DNA of 64,000 bases from Primulina eburnea (GCF_022965805.1 NC_133101.1:11073069-11137068), one strand, 5' to 3'; counted from the first letter of the stretch, positions 11,218 to 22,824 are shown. Notes: generated by a model not told the origin, from the sequence alone. Translations and numbers: made by a program.

Positions 11218-13328
11218 TGTGGGGACCCGGACGCTAATCATGTTCTAAATCATCATTAGGACTAATTAATCAATAATTAAAAACAGGGTCTAAATTTTTT
11301 TTAATACAAAGCGGAAACGTAATGTAATTTACTTCAAATTACATATTAAACATAAACATACAAATCTTGTGTTATCTACAAGAATTCAACTAGGTTCAAC
11401 TACATATCAGTGCTGAATCCTAAGTTGCTTCGAAGCCCGGATCTCCACGCTATCTAGTCCAGCCTCGTTCCCTTCTTGACCCTGATCCTAGCCCACCTGT
11501 TGCCATGCACACATACAAACAAGACAACAGCCGGATAACTCCAGTGAGAATTACATTCCCAGTATAAATCATGTATACATGCAATCATATAAACTAATTA
11601 CAAGCATGTAACAGACATTCATAACATATATCCAAATCAGAATATAATCCATATCAAGAATAAATTCTATTCTAAACATGTACCATTATCAGGATAATAA
11701 CTCAATATGTACCATATTCAGGAACATAATCAATAGAAATCAATATAACTGTCAATTAAACTCACGACTCCACATTTTAGACTAGACTTAATCCTAGCCT
11801 AGGGATCCCGGTTTCCAGATGTGGTATTCCTATATCGACCAACAGTAATAGAAAAGACTCCAGTTCTATCCAAGTCGATATAATCAAACATCCAGTGTCC
11901 TGACATATCCGTCATAGACTGTGGTCTATCGCCAATACACTATCTTGTGACATCGTGCAATGTACCCGTGGTTACCCCACCACTATCAGGTACTTCTATC
12001 ACAAGATTACTCGTCTAATGCATGCTCCTATAAATCCAGAGAACAGGCATTTAATCAAATCAATAAACACAATGAGAAAACATAATAATAAGTATGTGAT
12101 TTAGGGAAACTCAAGTATATCCTACTTGAGTCGATGTCCCAATACCACATTGACTTATACCTTTATATTCTCGGTCTGACGAAGACGAAGTCCCGATTCA
12201 AGTCTGTCCATATCAAATCTGAAATAACAATATCGAATAGACTGTGTCAATATACCGCTCAATTCAAAGCCTGTTCTGATCAATACTCAAATCAAACATA
12301 ATCTGATCAATATCGAATCAAAACACAATCCCATTCATATTGACAATATCACGATATACTCGAAGTCACTACTGAATCTGATCATAATCAATCTACTGAT
12401 GTTTCGATGGTATAACAGTACAATTTTAGTAACCCCGTCAATTCTAACATCACAGATATAATACAAGAACTCATAATCAATCTCAATACAAAGTCTCATG
12501 TCAAATCTGTACAGTCCCGCAATACCGGCAATACAATATCAGTACAAACAAATCAACAAATCATCTGATTCAACTCTGACTGATATCAATATTTTATTCT
12601 CAATTCAACTCTGAATCTGATTAATCTGAATTAATTCCAATCAGCGGCACATCGGCACAATCTCAGTATTCCTGTCAATACCATATCACCAGATATTAAT
12701 TACAAATCATAACCCATATCCGATACAATCCATAATTCATTCATGTTCTAAATCTGTCCGATTTCAAATCAATATAATCAAAAAATCATAACAATTCCAT
12801 AATCAGTCTGTTTCTAAATCTGACTTCGATTTTACGATGTCTAATATATCCAGAACACCATATATGAATTATATCAAATTCCTACAACATCATATTTTCA
12901 AATGATTACAGAACTCAGTAAAACTTACGTCCAGTTAAAGCCGTTGACGAGAGGATCACAGAACTGTGTTCGGATTAAAAATCGGATCACCGGTACATGC
13001 AAAATCAAATTTCTATCATTAAATAAGACTTGAGGGATTTTGAGGATTTCTCCCTGGAGGTTTTGGCTCCTTCTTTCTGAAAATCTAAAGAGCATGAAGC
13101 TTATATATATCCAGGTGCATGAGAAGACAAGTGTCCTCAACTCTCATTATTGCATTTTAGTCCCTCAAATTTTCACTATTTGCAAATCGGCCCCTATTCA
13201 ATCTTTTCGATTCAATTTCAATCCTAAATAAGTTCAAACATTTTGGAATATAATTCAACACTCCATAATTCTCTAATTCAATAATATCGGTTTAAAATAA
13301 TATCATTTCTATAATCTCGGAGTTTACA
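11218..13328 (-). repeat. 5' LTR of gypsy element
   Basis: Right copy on the plus strand, 5' LTR in element orientation. It is bounded by TG...CA and followed by the CAATT duplication at 13329-13333. Confidence 0.95.
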
Positions 13329-13639
13329 CAATTAATCCACTGATAAAATTTCTGATTTAAATGAATTATATTGTGAAATATTGTCCCTTAAAAGTTAAAG
13401 TGCACATCATTTAAAAATATAAGAATGAAAGAATTAAATGCTTCTGTTTCTCTAAAAAAATATATAGTTAAAAGAAGAATCTGATAAAAAATTATTTCGT
13501 TAAAAATAAAAATTTACGGTAAAAAGTAAAAATTTCAAACTCACAAAATATATTAAACTACACACTTTATAAAATTTTCACCGCTCAATTGTGTTTTTTC
13601 TTCAAGAAATGTATTTTGAAACTCCTTCCATATTTTAAA

Positions 13640-14125
13640 GAGAAAATGTATTTCCGCTGTATTATTTTATTGTTACGGGTCAGGGTGTCACATTTAGTGG
13701 TATCAGAGCGGTGTTCTTCGGACCAATGCATATGACTTCGTCTACTGTCAACTGTCCGGGTATGTTTTCTTGCATCTATCCGTTGTTATATATTGATATG
13801 TCTTTTGTGAGCACATTGTAGAGTAGAGGATGCCACCTAAGAGGAAAGCAGTAGAGGGTGAGGATAGTTCTTCCTCGAGAGTTGTCGACGAGTTCGGCAA
13901 GTTACTGAGAGAGCAGGCTAAGGTCCATAGTGAGCAGATTCAGCAGTTGCTCCGATTGCAAGGAGCAGGTCAGGGCAGAGGTCAGGGTAGAGGGTAGGTT
14001 GCTCAGGAAGTTGGCACTGATGTCATATTTTCTGCATTCAAGAGGATGGATCCGCCAGAGTTTTCAGGGAGCACTGATCCTTTAGTTGCAGTTGAGCGGG
14101 TCAGAGGTGTCACATTTAGTGGTAA
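13640..14125 (+). mobile_element. Gypsy fragment: LTR end, PBS and gag N-terminus
   Basis: The LTR 3' end (TTTCCGC... to GGGTGTCACA at 13692) is followed by TTTAG and the PBS TGGTATCAGAGC at 13698-13709. A gag start at 13830 reads MPPKRKAVEGED and stops at TAG 13995-13997. After the stop the frame continues as a gag-like stretch with RMDPPEFSGSTDP, then is cut at about 14105. The cut joins a second copy of GTGTCACATTTAGTGGTA (14107-14124), the same 18 bases found at the LTR/PBS border at 13685-13702. Confidence 0.8.
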
Positions 14126-14850
14126 TTGAGAGACCTATTTATATAATTTCTTTGAAAATAATCTAAACATAAATACATTATCATACACTAATTTTTGATA
14201 TTTGCAACTCTTATTTTCAACACACCCCTCTGTGATGATGATCATGATACAATGATTGCCTTCATTATATTTTTTTATATTGTCTCGTTCAAAACCTTAC
14301 TAGGAAAAATTCATTGGGATAAAAACCATAGTAATGGAAAAAAAGTGCAGTCACGTAAACTCTCTCTCATGTTAATACAAGTGATTCTTCACAGATTTTG
14401 TAGATTACTCATCTCAATGTTATATATATAATTTCTGAATATTGTCGTGAAAAGTGCCTTTGTGAAGAGATCTGATGAGTTTTCACTTGAGTCAATGTAA
14501 CGAATATCAATATCTTTATTTTTCTCCAGCTCTTGGGTGAATGCGAAAAACTTAGGAGGAATATGTTTAGTTCTATCACTTTGTATGTATCATTCTTTCA
14601 TTTGAGTAACACATGCATCATTATCTTCATATAGTGTCACAGGCTTCTTGTCAAATAATAATCCACATGAGATTTGGATATGTTGGATCATTGATTTTAG
14701 CCACACACATTCACGGCTTGCTTCATGTAGTGAAATAATCTCGGCGTTATTTGATGAAGTTGTTACGAGTGTTTGTTTATGTGAATGCCAAGAAATTCAG
14801 TACCTCTATGAGTAAATACATATCTGGTTTGGGATCGTGCCTTGTGTGGA
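14126..14850 (-). pseudogene. Copia (Ty1) fragment: RNase H end, 3' UTR, PPT and LTR start
   Basis: Minus-strand reading gives TSSNNAEIISLHEASRECVW, then LYEDNDACVTQMKE, a stop, RTKHIPPKFFAFTQELE and SSENSSDLFTKAL. This is the C-terminal RNase H of a copia polyprotein, here with at least one nonsense codon and with frame breaks upstream. Downstream (14410-14232) comes the typical copia 3' tail, then a purine tract AGAGGGG (14231-14223) and the LTR start TGTTGAAAATAAGAG from 14222 leftwards. The LTR is cut off at 14125. It is a different family from the Sirevirus-like element nearby. Confidence 0.8.
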
Positions 14851-15982
14851 TCAAATGATATGAATCCTCGTACGAAAGAAATACAAACAAGATTAATTGG
14901 AATCGCGCCCTCAATTCAATAACGAATAAGGATCCGTGTTGTGATGTCCCATCTTTTGAATCAAGTATTGCGTGATATTAACCTCTAAACTATGAAAAGT
15001 TTAGCAATAAATAATCACAAGAAAACAATCGACACTCAAACGAACCTTCAAAGAACAAACCTTTGACAATCCGCGTAAGACACAATCGACAAACGCCACA
15101 AAGTAAAACTTTGATAAGTTTGATTTTAAATACAAAGAAAAAATCCTTGAAAAGTTTGAGGGAAAACTCAAAAAGTTTGTATTCTATCAATGAATATTCT
15201 AAAAGTGTCAAAATTTTAGTCCAAATAATTTACATAACAAAAGATACTCAAAAATCTAGTTGCCAAATAATTTGGACTCTAAACTAGGAAACTAGGGATT
15301 TTTTCGTAGGTGGGCGCGCTGGGGCGGTAAAATTTGACCAACCTAACGCATAAAGTTCTGGAATTTTGCAGCTTGGACAGTGTGTGGGGCGCTAGGGCGG
15401 CAATATTTTGCCGCCCTAGCGCCTGGCTCTCTGGAATTCACACTCTTGAGCAGAACATGGTGCGTTGGGGCGGTAATATTTGGTCGCCCTAGCTCGAGAT
15501 CTTCTGGTCTGGGGTCATCCTCTTCATAATTTAGCACTTGAACCAAGTCCCTCTGACTCCCAAACTTACTTCCACGAATCACGAACCCCTCGAGACTTGG
15601 TTCCTTGCTTGCAAGTTCTTCTTGATTTCTTATGAGCCCATGCAATGCTTCCTCGAATCTCTTTAGTCGTCCCCTCGTGATTGGTCCCACCGGCAACTCT
15701 AATGAGTCTCATGCTTTCCTTGGAGATTGACCTATAATGATCGCATCAGCCTCCTCTTCTTGAAAATGATTTGTCTTCAAATCTTGCTCATCACCTACGT
15801 CAAACAACGAAAGATCACTAATATTAAAAGTAGAACTCGCGTTATACTCACCTGGAAGATTGAGTTCGTAGGCGTTGCATTGATCTTTTCAAGGATTTGA
15901 AATGGTCCATCACCCCTAGGTAGTAGCTTCGAACGTCTCTTATCGGGGAACCTTTCCTTTCGCAAGTGTAGCCACACAATCG
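14851..15982 (-). pseudogene. Gypsy fragment: integrase C-terminus and tail
   Basis: The minus-strand frame at 15982-15795 reads VWLHLRKERFPDKRRSKLL and PRGDGPFQILEKINA, the conserved end of a Ty3/gypsy integrase. After frame breaks, 15780-15700 gives VGDEQDLKTN. Then 15696-15343 reads PVGPITRGRLKRFEEALHGL, the usual polyprotein tail. The rest (15342-14851) is 3' untranslated sequence with short GC-rich repeats (GCGCTAGGGCGGCA-like units at 15310-15490). Upstream coding sequence is cut off where the next LTR begins. Confidence 0.75.
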
Positions 15983-16643
15983 AAAAACAACCAGCCTCGT
16001 AGCACAGTATAAAACGAAATCAGTTTATTTTATAAATTCTCAAAAAGATACCAAAAAATTCCAATGTCTTTACAACTGAAAATAATAATTAATGCGGAAA
16101 CTTTTACAAATAAAATTTACGAAAATTCGAACTCCAATACTAATCTGAAAAAACGAATCACCAGCCCCAGAATTGTTCAGATTCTTTTTCCTCAACCTGT
16201 TCTTCAGATTTGTCTGGGGAAGGGAGAGTAAGGGGTGAGTATTTTGGGAATACTCAACAAGTGGGACCGTTTGAGCACAAAATATCAACATGCATAATAT
16301 TTCGAAAACACATATCTTGAACAACATTCATATCACATGCATAAAATTTACCAGACACTGAAATTCCTCAACTTTCTATGGTTTACTGATATCAGTCCCT
16401 AATTTTTACTTCTCTAATGGGGTTGATTCCATCCTACATGTAGGGGCACTACCCACATGATAGAATCAAGGGTCCAAATTTAGCCACACATACACGGGGT
16501 CCACTAATTTTTTTAAAATCACATATGTGTGTGAATCTTGTCCATCCAAATCATGTGGAGGCAATGCCCCCTCTTTTAAGGGTTGATTACATCCTACATG
16601 TAGGGGCACTACCCACACGATAGAATCAAGGGCCCAAATTTAG
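15983..16643 (-). repeat. Older gypsy LTR, left part (split by the copia insertion)
   Basis: Resembles the start of other gypsy LTRs here, with a GCGGAAAC motif about 110 bp in. It holds a ~150-bp tandem duplication (units at 16429-16491 and 16579-16643, each with CATCCTACATGTAGGGGCAC). It ends at the TTTAG target duplication of the copia element and continues at 34370. The left limit is set by the end of integrase homology and is approximate. Confidence 0.65.
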
Positions 16644-16799
16644 TGTTACGCCTTAAACGCATACAAATCTCGAGGATGAGATTAATGTTTTTAATGCTGT
16701 AACATATCCCAAAGTTTTTGTTTTGATGATACCAAAACTTGGATTAAAAATGTACTAATGTTTTATATTGAGGCATGCAGGAAATTAAGAACAGGTTAC

Positions 16800-17280
16800 G
16801 TTCGGAAGATCCGACATTCGGTTCGGACGGTCCGAAATTGTGCAATTCAGAAGCAAAATAGAAGCTGTTCGGAAGCTGCGAGGAGAGCGTTCGGACGTTC
16901 CGAAGACGTGATCGGACGTTCCGAACACAAGCAATCAAATCACTTCAATGCGGAGACAAATTGATATGACTGATTGATCGAGTAAGATTTCGGACGCTAC
17001 GAAGGACATGATCGGACGCTACGAAGTGTTGAAGATTTCAAATCTCTGGAAACGCGGGAATGTTCGGACGGTACGAACTTGAGTTCGGACCTTCCGAAGC
17101 TGTTCACACACTGTCTGAAAGAACTGTTCGGAAGATACGAAGTTTGATCGGTCCCTCCGAAGCGCATGTTCGGACCCTAGGAAGTCAAGAACGGACGATC
17201 CGAAGTCATCCCAAAATTACGGAAATTGATTTCAATCACATCGGACGTTCCGAAGCATAAACAGAAGATCCGAACCTTGG
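16800..17280 (+). promoter_or_regulatory. TTCGGA-N3-TCCGAA palindrome array in copia U3
   Basis: At least ten copies or near-copies, for example 16822-16836 (TTCGGACGGTCCGAA), 16890-16904 (TTCGGACGTTCCGAA), 16911-16925, 16989-17003, 17063-17077 and 17240-17255. They lie directly upstream of the LTR TATA box. A binding-site array for a dimeric factor is plausible but unproven. Confidence 0.7.
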
Positions 17281-17293
17281 CGTCCAAGACTAG

Positions 17294-17301
17294 TATAAAT
17301 A
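17294..17301 (+). promoter_or_regulatory. TATA box of copia 5' LTR
   Basis: TATAAATA, about 13 bp after the last palindromic half-site region. The same box is at 33864-33871 in the remaining 3' LTR. Confidence 0.75.
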
Positions 17302-17796
17302 GGCCTTTGAGGATGCATTTTCAATCATCCCACTCCACTCTCTTGTCTCTTACAAAGCTTTCTACTATCTCTTGTGTGCGTTGATTAAAAGAGTTGTAAT
17401 ATCAAAAGAGTTGTAGAAAAAGAGTGAAAGTAATACTCTCGAGTGGGTTGTAAAGTTCGTGGCTATCCTTGGAGCCCTCAAGGCCAAGTAGACGCATCGA
17501 GGCGTGGTTGTAAAAGCTAGCTTGGAGCTCCTAAAGCCAAGTCGATATAGTGATACCTCGATCCTCATCGAGAAGGGGAGACGTAGACGATTCTTCGTCG
17601 AACTTCCATAAACATCTCTATCCCTCTTTACTTTACGCATTTACTTTACTACGCATTTATTTTACGCACTTACTTTACGCATTCATTTTATTTGTGATTG
17701 TCCCTCAAGTCTTCCGCTTGCAATTTTTGCAAACTCGTTTTAAAAACGCTAAAGGGCCTAAAAGAACCTATTCACCCCCCCTTTAGGTTCTTCAAG

Positions 17797-17808
17797 TGGT
17801 ATCAGAGC
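17797..17808 (+). other. Primer binding site (tRNA-iMet) of copia element
   Basis: TGGTATCAGAGC two bases after the 5' LTR. Confidence 0.92.
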
Positions 17809-17831
17809 AAGGTTTTTCAAAATCTTTTAAA

Positions 17832-19097
17832 ATGGCCAATCTAGCAAGCGAGTATGCCCAAGGACAATCCACAAATCGTCCCCCTCTTTTCAATGGTACA
17901 AATTACGGATATTGGAAAAATAGAATATCTCTATACATCCAATCCGTCGATTACGACCTTTGGAAAATAACGGTGAAAGGTCCCTATATCCCCATGAAAA
18001 CGGTGGATAATAAGGAAATTCCTAAGGGAATGGATGACTTCACCAAGGACGATATGAAACTTATCTCTCAAAATGCTAAAGCTATGAATATTCTTCATTG
18101 TTCTCTAGATATGAATGAATACAACCGAATCTCGGCTTGCACCTCCGCCAAAGAGATTTGGGACAAATTGGAGATTTGCCACGAGGGAACCAATCAAGTC
18201 AAAGAAACGAAGATAGACCTTCTCCAACTCAAGTACGAGACCTTTGAGATGGAACCCAAGGAGGATATCGACACCATGTTCCGGCGGCTCACCCAAATCA
18301 TCAATGAGCTTGCCCAACTTGGTGAGAACTACCCAACTAAACAAGTGTGGAGGAGAGCCCTTCGAGCATTACCGGCGGAATGGGATGCAAAGCGCACGGC
18401 TATCATTGAATCCAACAAGGGAGATGCGGCATCCTACGACCTTGATCAACTTCATGGGACCCTAAAGACCCATGAACTTGAAGTATCTACCCGGAAGGAG
18501 ACAAAGAAAGATGACGACAAAGTAAAGGCGAAAGGGATCGCCTTGACCAGTCAACTTGAAGATAGCGACGATGAAGAAATGGCACTCCTCACTAGAAAGT
18601 TCAAAAGATTCATGCGGAGTTCCAACTTCAACAAGAAAGACAAAAAGTTTGAGAAGGAAGTGACCTGCTACAACTGTCAACAAAAGGGTCACTATGCAAA
18701 CGAGTGTCCCTCCAAGAAGAAGGCCGGCAAAGACAAGAAAAAGGCCCTTCTAGCCACGTGGAGCGACAGCGACAACGAAGAGGAGTCTACCCTATGCTTC
18801 ATGGCGAAGGAAGATCATCTGACCGACTCGGATGACGACGAGGTACCCTCTTACGATGAATTACTCTCCGCTTACACTAGTATGTACAATAAGGCTAAGT
18901 CACTTAGAAATGAGAATAAGCAACTTAAAACTGAACTAGAAGCTAGGATGCATGACAACACTAAGCTCAAAACAAACCTAAGAGACTTAGAGAAAGCCTT
19001 CAACAAGTTCAATGTGAGTAGCGGTAAACTAGAAAACCTCTTCCACACTATGAGAATAGATCAATGTGAGTTCAATGTGAGTAGCGGTAAACTAGAA
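17832..19097 (+). CDS. copia gag, N-terminal part (interrupted by gypsy)
   Basis: Structural gag of a Sirevirus-like copia element, starting at ATG 17832 ([12 protein letters not shown]). Visible parts are the copia gag domain with [13 protein letters not shown] and [25 protein letters not shown] (UBN2-type region), an acidic Lys-rich linker, one CCHC knuckle [14 protein letters not shown] (~residue 280), and a coiled-coil-like stretch ([26 protein letters not shown], given in two parts: [15 protein letters not shown] then [11 protein letters not shown]). True copia sequence ends at GKLE (19034). What follows is filler DNA, and the frame runs on into gypsy antisense sequence to a stop at 19169. 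The remainder of gag resumes at 28961. Confidence 0.88.
19035..19097. other. Templated filler DNA at the copia/gypsy junction
   Basis: About 63 bp copied from both flanks. Bases 19038-19064 equal 19129-19155 (gypsy side, 27 bp), and 19071-19097 equal 19008-19034 (copia side, 27 bp). Between them, 19061-19070 repeats TCAATGTGAG of the copia flank. The gypsy continues uninterrupted from 19098. Confidence 0.85.
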
Positions 19098-21258
19098 TCT
19101 GCAACACAATTCTCAAGTGCCGGACATGCTCTTCCACACTATGAGAATAGATCAAGATATCGTCAATGAAAACCACCACAAACTGATCCAGAAAATCTCG
19201 GAAGACTCGGTTCATCAGATTCATGAACACCGCTGGCGCATTCGTCAATCCGAATGGCATAACTAGAAACTCGTAATGCCCATAACGAGTACGAAATGCA
19301 GTCTTGGAAATATCATCATCTCTGACTCTCATCTGATGATAACCTGATCGCAAGTCGATCTTGGAGTAAACAGAAGTACCCTGAAGCTGATCGAACAAGT
19401 CATCAATACGGGGTAATGGGTACTTGTTTTTGATCGTCACCCGATTCAGCTGGCGATAATCAATGCACAACCGCATCGATCCATCCTTCTTCTTGACAAA
19501 CAAGACTGGAGCTCCCCAAGGCGAAACACTCGGGCGAATATAACCCTTATCAAGAAGATCCTGCAATTGCTGCTTCAGCTCTCTCATCTCTGACGGAGCC
19601 AGACGATAGGGGGCACGAGAAATCGGTGCAGTCCCTGGCATTAATTCAATGCCAAACTCCACCTCTCTAACCGGAGGAAAACCAGGAATCTCTTCTGGAA
19701 ATACATCAGGAAATTCACAAACCACTGGAATATCCTCTATACCAACACTACCTGTGGACGTATCAATTGTATAGATGAGGTAGCCTTCCCCGCCCGCCTC
19801 TAAAGCACGACAGGCTTTCAGAGCAGATACTACTGGCATCGGAGGTCGCGCTCCCTCACCATAGAAAAACCAACTAGAGCTCTCAGTCGTACGAAACTGA
19901 ACAAGCTTCTGGTAACAATCCACAGTAGCTCGGTAGGTAGTCAAAATGTCTATACCCAAAATACAATCAAAATCTTCCATCTCCAGAATCATAAGATTCG
20001 CAGTCAACTCGTTACCCTCAAAATCTAAAGGACAACCCATCACTAGACGCTTGGCTAAAACCGAATGACCCATCGGGGTAGAAACAGAAAGAATGACATC
20101 TAGAGAAACATGCGGTAACTTATGACGTTTAACGAATCGTGCAGAAATGAATGAATGAGATGCTCCGGTATCTATAAGAACAAAAGCAGGAATACCGCAT
20201 AAACAAAAAGTACCTGCTATGACTCTCTCGGTCTCGTCTGCAGCCTGATCCTGGTTCAACGCAAAAACTTGACCTTGGGCACGAGGTCGAAGATTCGAAC
20301 TACCCACTGCCTGACCCTGCCTCCTCTGCTGAACAGTCGCCTGAGATCCAGAACCAGATCCTGCTCCACCTCGCAACTGAGGACAATTCTTCTTAATATG
20401 CCCCATCTCTCCGCACTGATAACAAGCTCCTGCGGCTACTCGGCATTGCTCCGATGGATGGTTCTTCCCACAATGCGCACAAGACTCCTTCTTCTTACCA
20501 AAGCGGAAAACACCGCTAGATCGAGATCTAGATCCAGAAGAAGACGAACCAGATTTCTTGAACGACTGAGATCGAGGCCTCAAAGTACTCGGAGGTCTAG
20601 AAGAAAGAATAGCCCTACCACGCTGGAGACTGATCTCTGCTTGACGACACCGGTTCACCAACCCATCGTACGAAGTAGGATTATCACAGACAGTGACTCG
20701 ATCAAAGATCTCCTGATTAAGGCCCTGGAGGAAATGATCATACTTGGCCTCAGAACTGCCACTGATATGAGGAGCGAAGGGTAATAACTCAAAGAATTTC
20801 TGCTGATACTCATCAACAGACATACTCCCCTGCTTCAGGTTCAAGAGCTCAATCGTCTTGGCCTGGCGAAGGGCTGGAGGAAAGTACAGCTGCATGAACG
20901 CTGCACGGAAATCGGCCCAAGTCGCTCTACCCTGAGACTGAACTATCGGCGCAGAAGTCGATCGCCACCACCTGCGAGCACGGCCCTCAAGAAGAAAACT
21001 AAGGGTCTCCATCTTCTGCTCATCGGTGCACTGGAATGCGCGGAAACAACTCTCCATGCGCTCTAACCAATCCTCCGCATCATCGGGAGTCTCACCGCCA
21101 ACTAAAGGCTTAGGCCCCATCTGCATGAAACGATGCATATCGAAACGCCTAGGACCATCCCGACGATGACGATGCTCATGGTGACGCCTAAGATCATCCT
21201 GGTCACCCCATCGACCTACACTCCCCTGACTACTCCCGTCATCAAAATGGTCAGCCAT
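19098..21258 (-). pseudogene. Truncated gypsy gag-protease-RT (second internal copy)
   Basis: Starts [10 protein letters not shown] at 21258 (the frame is open upstream to 21333, just past the PBS). It is nearly identical to residues 1-720 of the complete copy at 27394-22976: gag, CCHC knuckle [14 protein letters not shown], protease [13 protein letters not shown] and RT through [13 protein letters not shown]. It ends abruptly after LRIVLQIL at the junction, so the rest of RT, RNase H and integrase are missing. The LTR at 21350-22824 could drive it, which would send transcripts antisense into copia gag. Confidence 0.9.
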
Positions 21259-21333
21259 CGCTACAAGATAGAATAGGGAAAAATGGTCAACGGAAATCCC
21301 AAAACAAAATCTATATCCCAAAATCATACGCAT

Positions 21334-21345
21334 GCTCTGATACCA
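21334..21345 (-). other. PBS of the truncated gypsy copy
   Basis: TGGTATCAGAGC on the minus strand, four bases after the shared LTR. Confidence 0.9.
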
Positions 21346-21349
21346 TAAA

Positions 21350-22824
21350 TGTAGTGACCCGTTCCAGAATCACCTACTAATTGAAAACTAAGCATGCAAT
21401 TAACTTAATAATTACTAATCAGAGATAATAGCGGAAACAACTAACAAATGATAGTTATACAACCCAAACGAACTCTAGAACAACTCAAAATAAGGTAAAG
21501 AATATCTGGTACAACCATATCGAATCAAATGATACCGAAACTAAACCAACCGGCTACTCAACGTCCTCCTCCTGCTCCTCCGGAACCATCCAACCTGAGA
21601 CCTGCCCCGAGAGAATGGGGTGTCCAAGATAAACAAAACCGAGGACGTGAGCGATAAGAACGCCCAGTACAAAAGTATGAGTATACAGACCTATATGAAA
21701 TGCACATGCTATGATCATGATACCGGGGTAGTCAAGAAACAGGAATCACAAAAGGATCTCAACAATGCTCAGTCTAGAGGCGCCAAGTGGATAGTGCCGC
21801 GCGGTCCAACCTCTGGGTCACTGCATCCACTACAAGACAGACGTGGACCTAAAATGTCCCGGACCACCGAAGCCCTCCCGACCCGTCGGCCACTGTGTAC
21901 TCTCGGTGTCCATGCGTCCACAAGACAGGGCTGAGCGGCCCCAAGATATAGCTTATCTCGAAAGAGATACAGCTCAACAGCAAAGGCTATCTCGAAGGAG
22001 AATACGGCTCAACATGAAATGCAACGTGCAGTAATAAACGTGACATAATAGCATGCATCATATGACATATAACAATGCACCACATACTCATGCAACACAT
22101 ATAAGAATGTATACTCAACCAGGATATCTCGGATAGTACTTTCGTACCTCTATCACAGCAATCCTAATCCACTGGAACAACCAGACAACAGGTCTAATCC
22201 AAGCCTATTCATCAAGTGAAAACCATCACTAAACTTATCTACCAGACTTAACTAGATAATCCTGAGATAAATACTGATAAAATTCCAAACCTTCGTCCGT
22301 CGCTAGCCCGCTGATGCCGCTAGCTCCCAACTAGAGCACAGCTCTGCTACAAGACCAGCAGCTCCCCGCTAGTGCCCAAATCTCGGAACAAGACTAGAAC
22401 CTGTCAGAAAAGACTGAAATGCTATGGAACTCTCTGAATTGGCGAGTCAAAATGAGGAAATCCGACCACTATTTATAGGCCATGTTCGGATCCTCCGAAC
22501 ACCACTTCGGAACGTCCGAACGCTACGTGTCCACTGGCTCTTGACAGCTCATGATCGGATCCTCCGATCATACACTTCGGACCGTCCGAACATGCACGTG
22601 TCCAGCTGCTCTTGACACCTCATGATCGGATCCACCGAACCTACACTTCGGAACGTCCGAACTCCCACGTGTCGATCAACTCTTGACACCTAATGATCGG
22701 ATCCACCGAACTCACTTCGGACCTTCCGAACTCTTCGGTGCTTCCGAACCATCTTCGGACCTTCCGATCATGATTAATCACCATTAATCCGTTAATTACC
22801 CAATTCGGCATTCGGGCTACTACA
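21350..22824 (-). repeat. Shared middle LTR of the gypsy block
   Basis: 1,475 bp, bounded TGTAGTGACCC...GGGCTACTACA on the plus strand. It is the 3' LTR of the complete copy and the 5' LTR of the truncated copy. U3 has 71-bp tandem units with palindromes, and the TATA box is at 22477-22470. Confidence 0.95.
22469..22780 (-). promoter_or_regulatory. Gypsy LTR promoter: TATA plus 71-bp enhancer-like units
   Basis: On the minus strand CCGAACATGGCCTATAAATA followed by G lies at 22489-22469. Upstream of it are tandem units whose CTCTTGACA marker falls at 22538, 22609 and 22680 on the plus strand, that is every 71 bp. Each unit has two palindromes (an ATCGGATCC..CCGA type and a TTCGGA-N3-TCCGAA type) and an ACGTG element. 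CACGTGTC, with a G-box core, occurs in two units. The identical array is at 28605-28916 in the other LTR. Confidence 0.75.

Larger units (their letters stand above)
5345..13328 (-). mobile_element. Complete but decayed Ty3/gypsy LTR retrotransposon
   Basis: A 7,984-bp element in minus orientation. Two LTRs of 2,114 and 2,111 bp, each bounded by TGTGGGG...TTTACA on the plus strand, flank 3.76 kb of internal DNA. The 5-bp target duplication CAATT is at 5340-5344 and 13329-13333. The initiator-Met PBS and the polypurine tract sit where expected. gag is readable but pol is broken beyond use. The two LTRs differ at many scattered positions, so the insertion is not recent. Confidence 0.95.
16644..17794 (+). 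repeat. 5' LTR of the copia element
   Basis: TG...CA bounded and followed by AG and the PBS. U3 (16795-17280) is packed with copies of the palindrome TTCGGA-N3-TCCGAA and one-sided variants. A TATA box is at 17294-17301. Bases 17191-17794 match 33761-34364 without a visible difference. Confidence 0.95.

Noticed and set aside
14195..14431. 78-codon plus-strand frame
   Set aside because: Lies on the antisense of the copia 3' UTR and LTR start; no independent support.
17365..17640. 91-codon frame in the copia LTR (again at 33935-34210)
   Set aside because: Antisense frame in R/U5 of the LTR without any protein signature.
20269..20784. 171-codon plus-strand frame (again at 26405-26920)
   Set aside because: Arg/Ser-rich antisense shadow of the gypsy gag; it is duplicated only because gag is duplicated.
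22484..22760. CRISPR-like regular repeat array
   Set aside because: The 71-bp units with palindromes lie in the U3 of an LTR of a plant element and the spacing sequence is itself repeated; there are no spacers and the host is a eukaryote.
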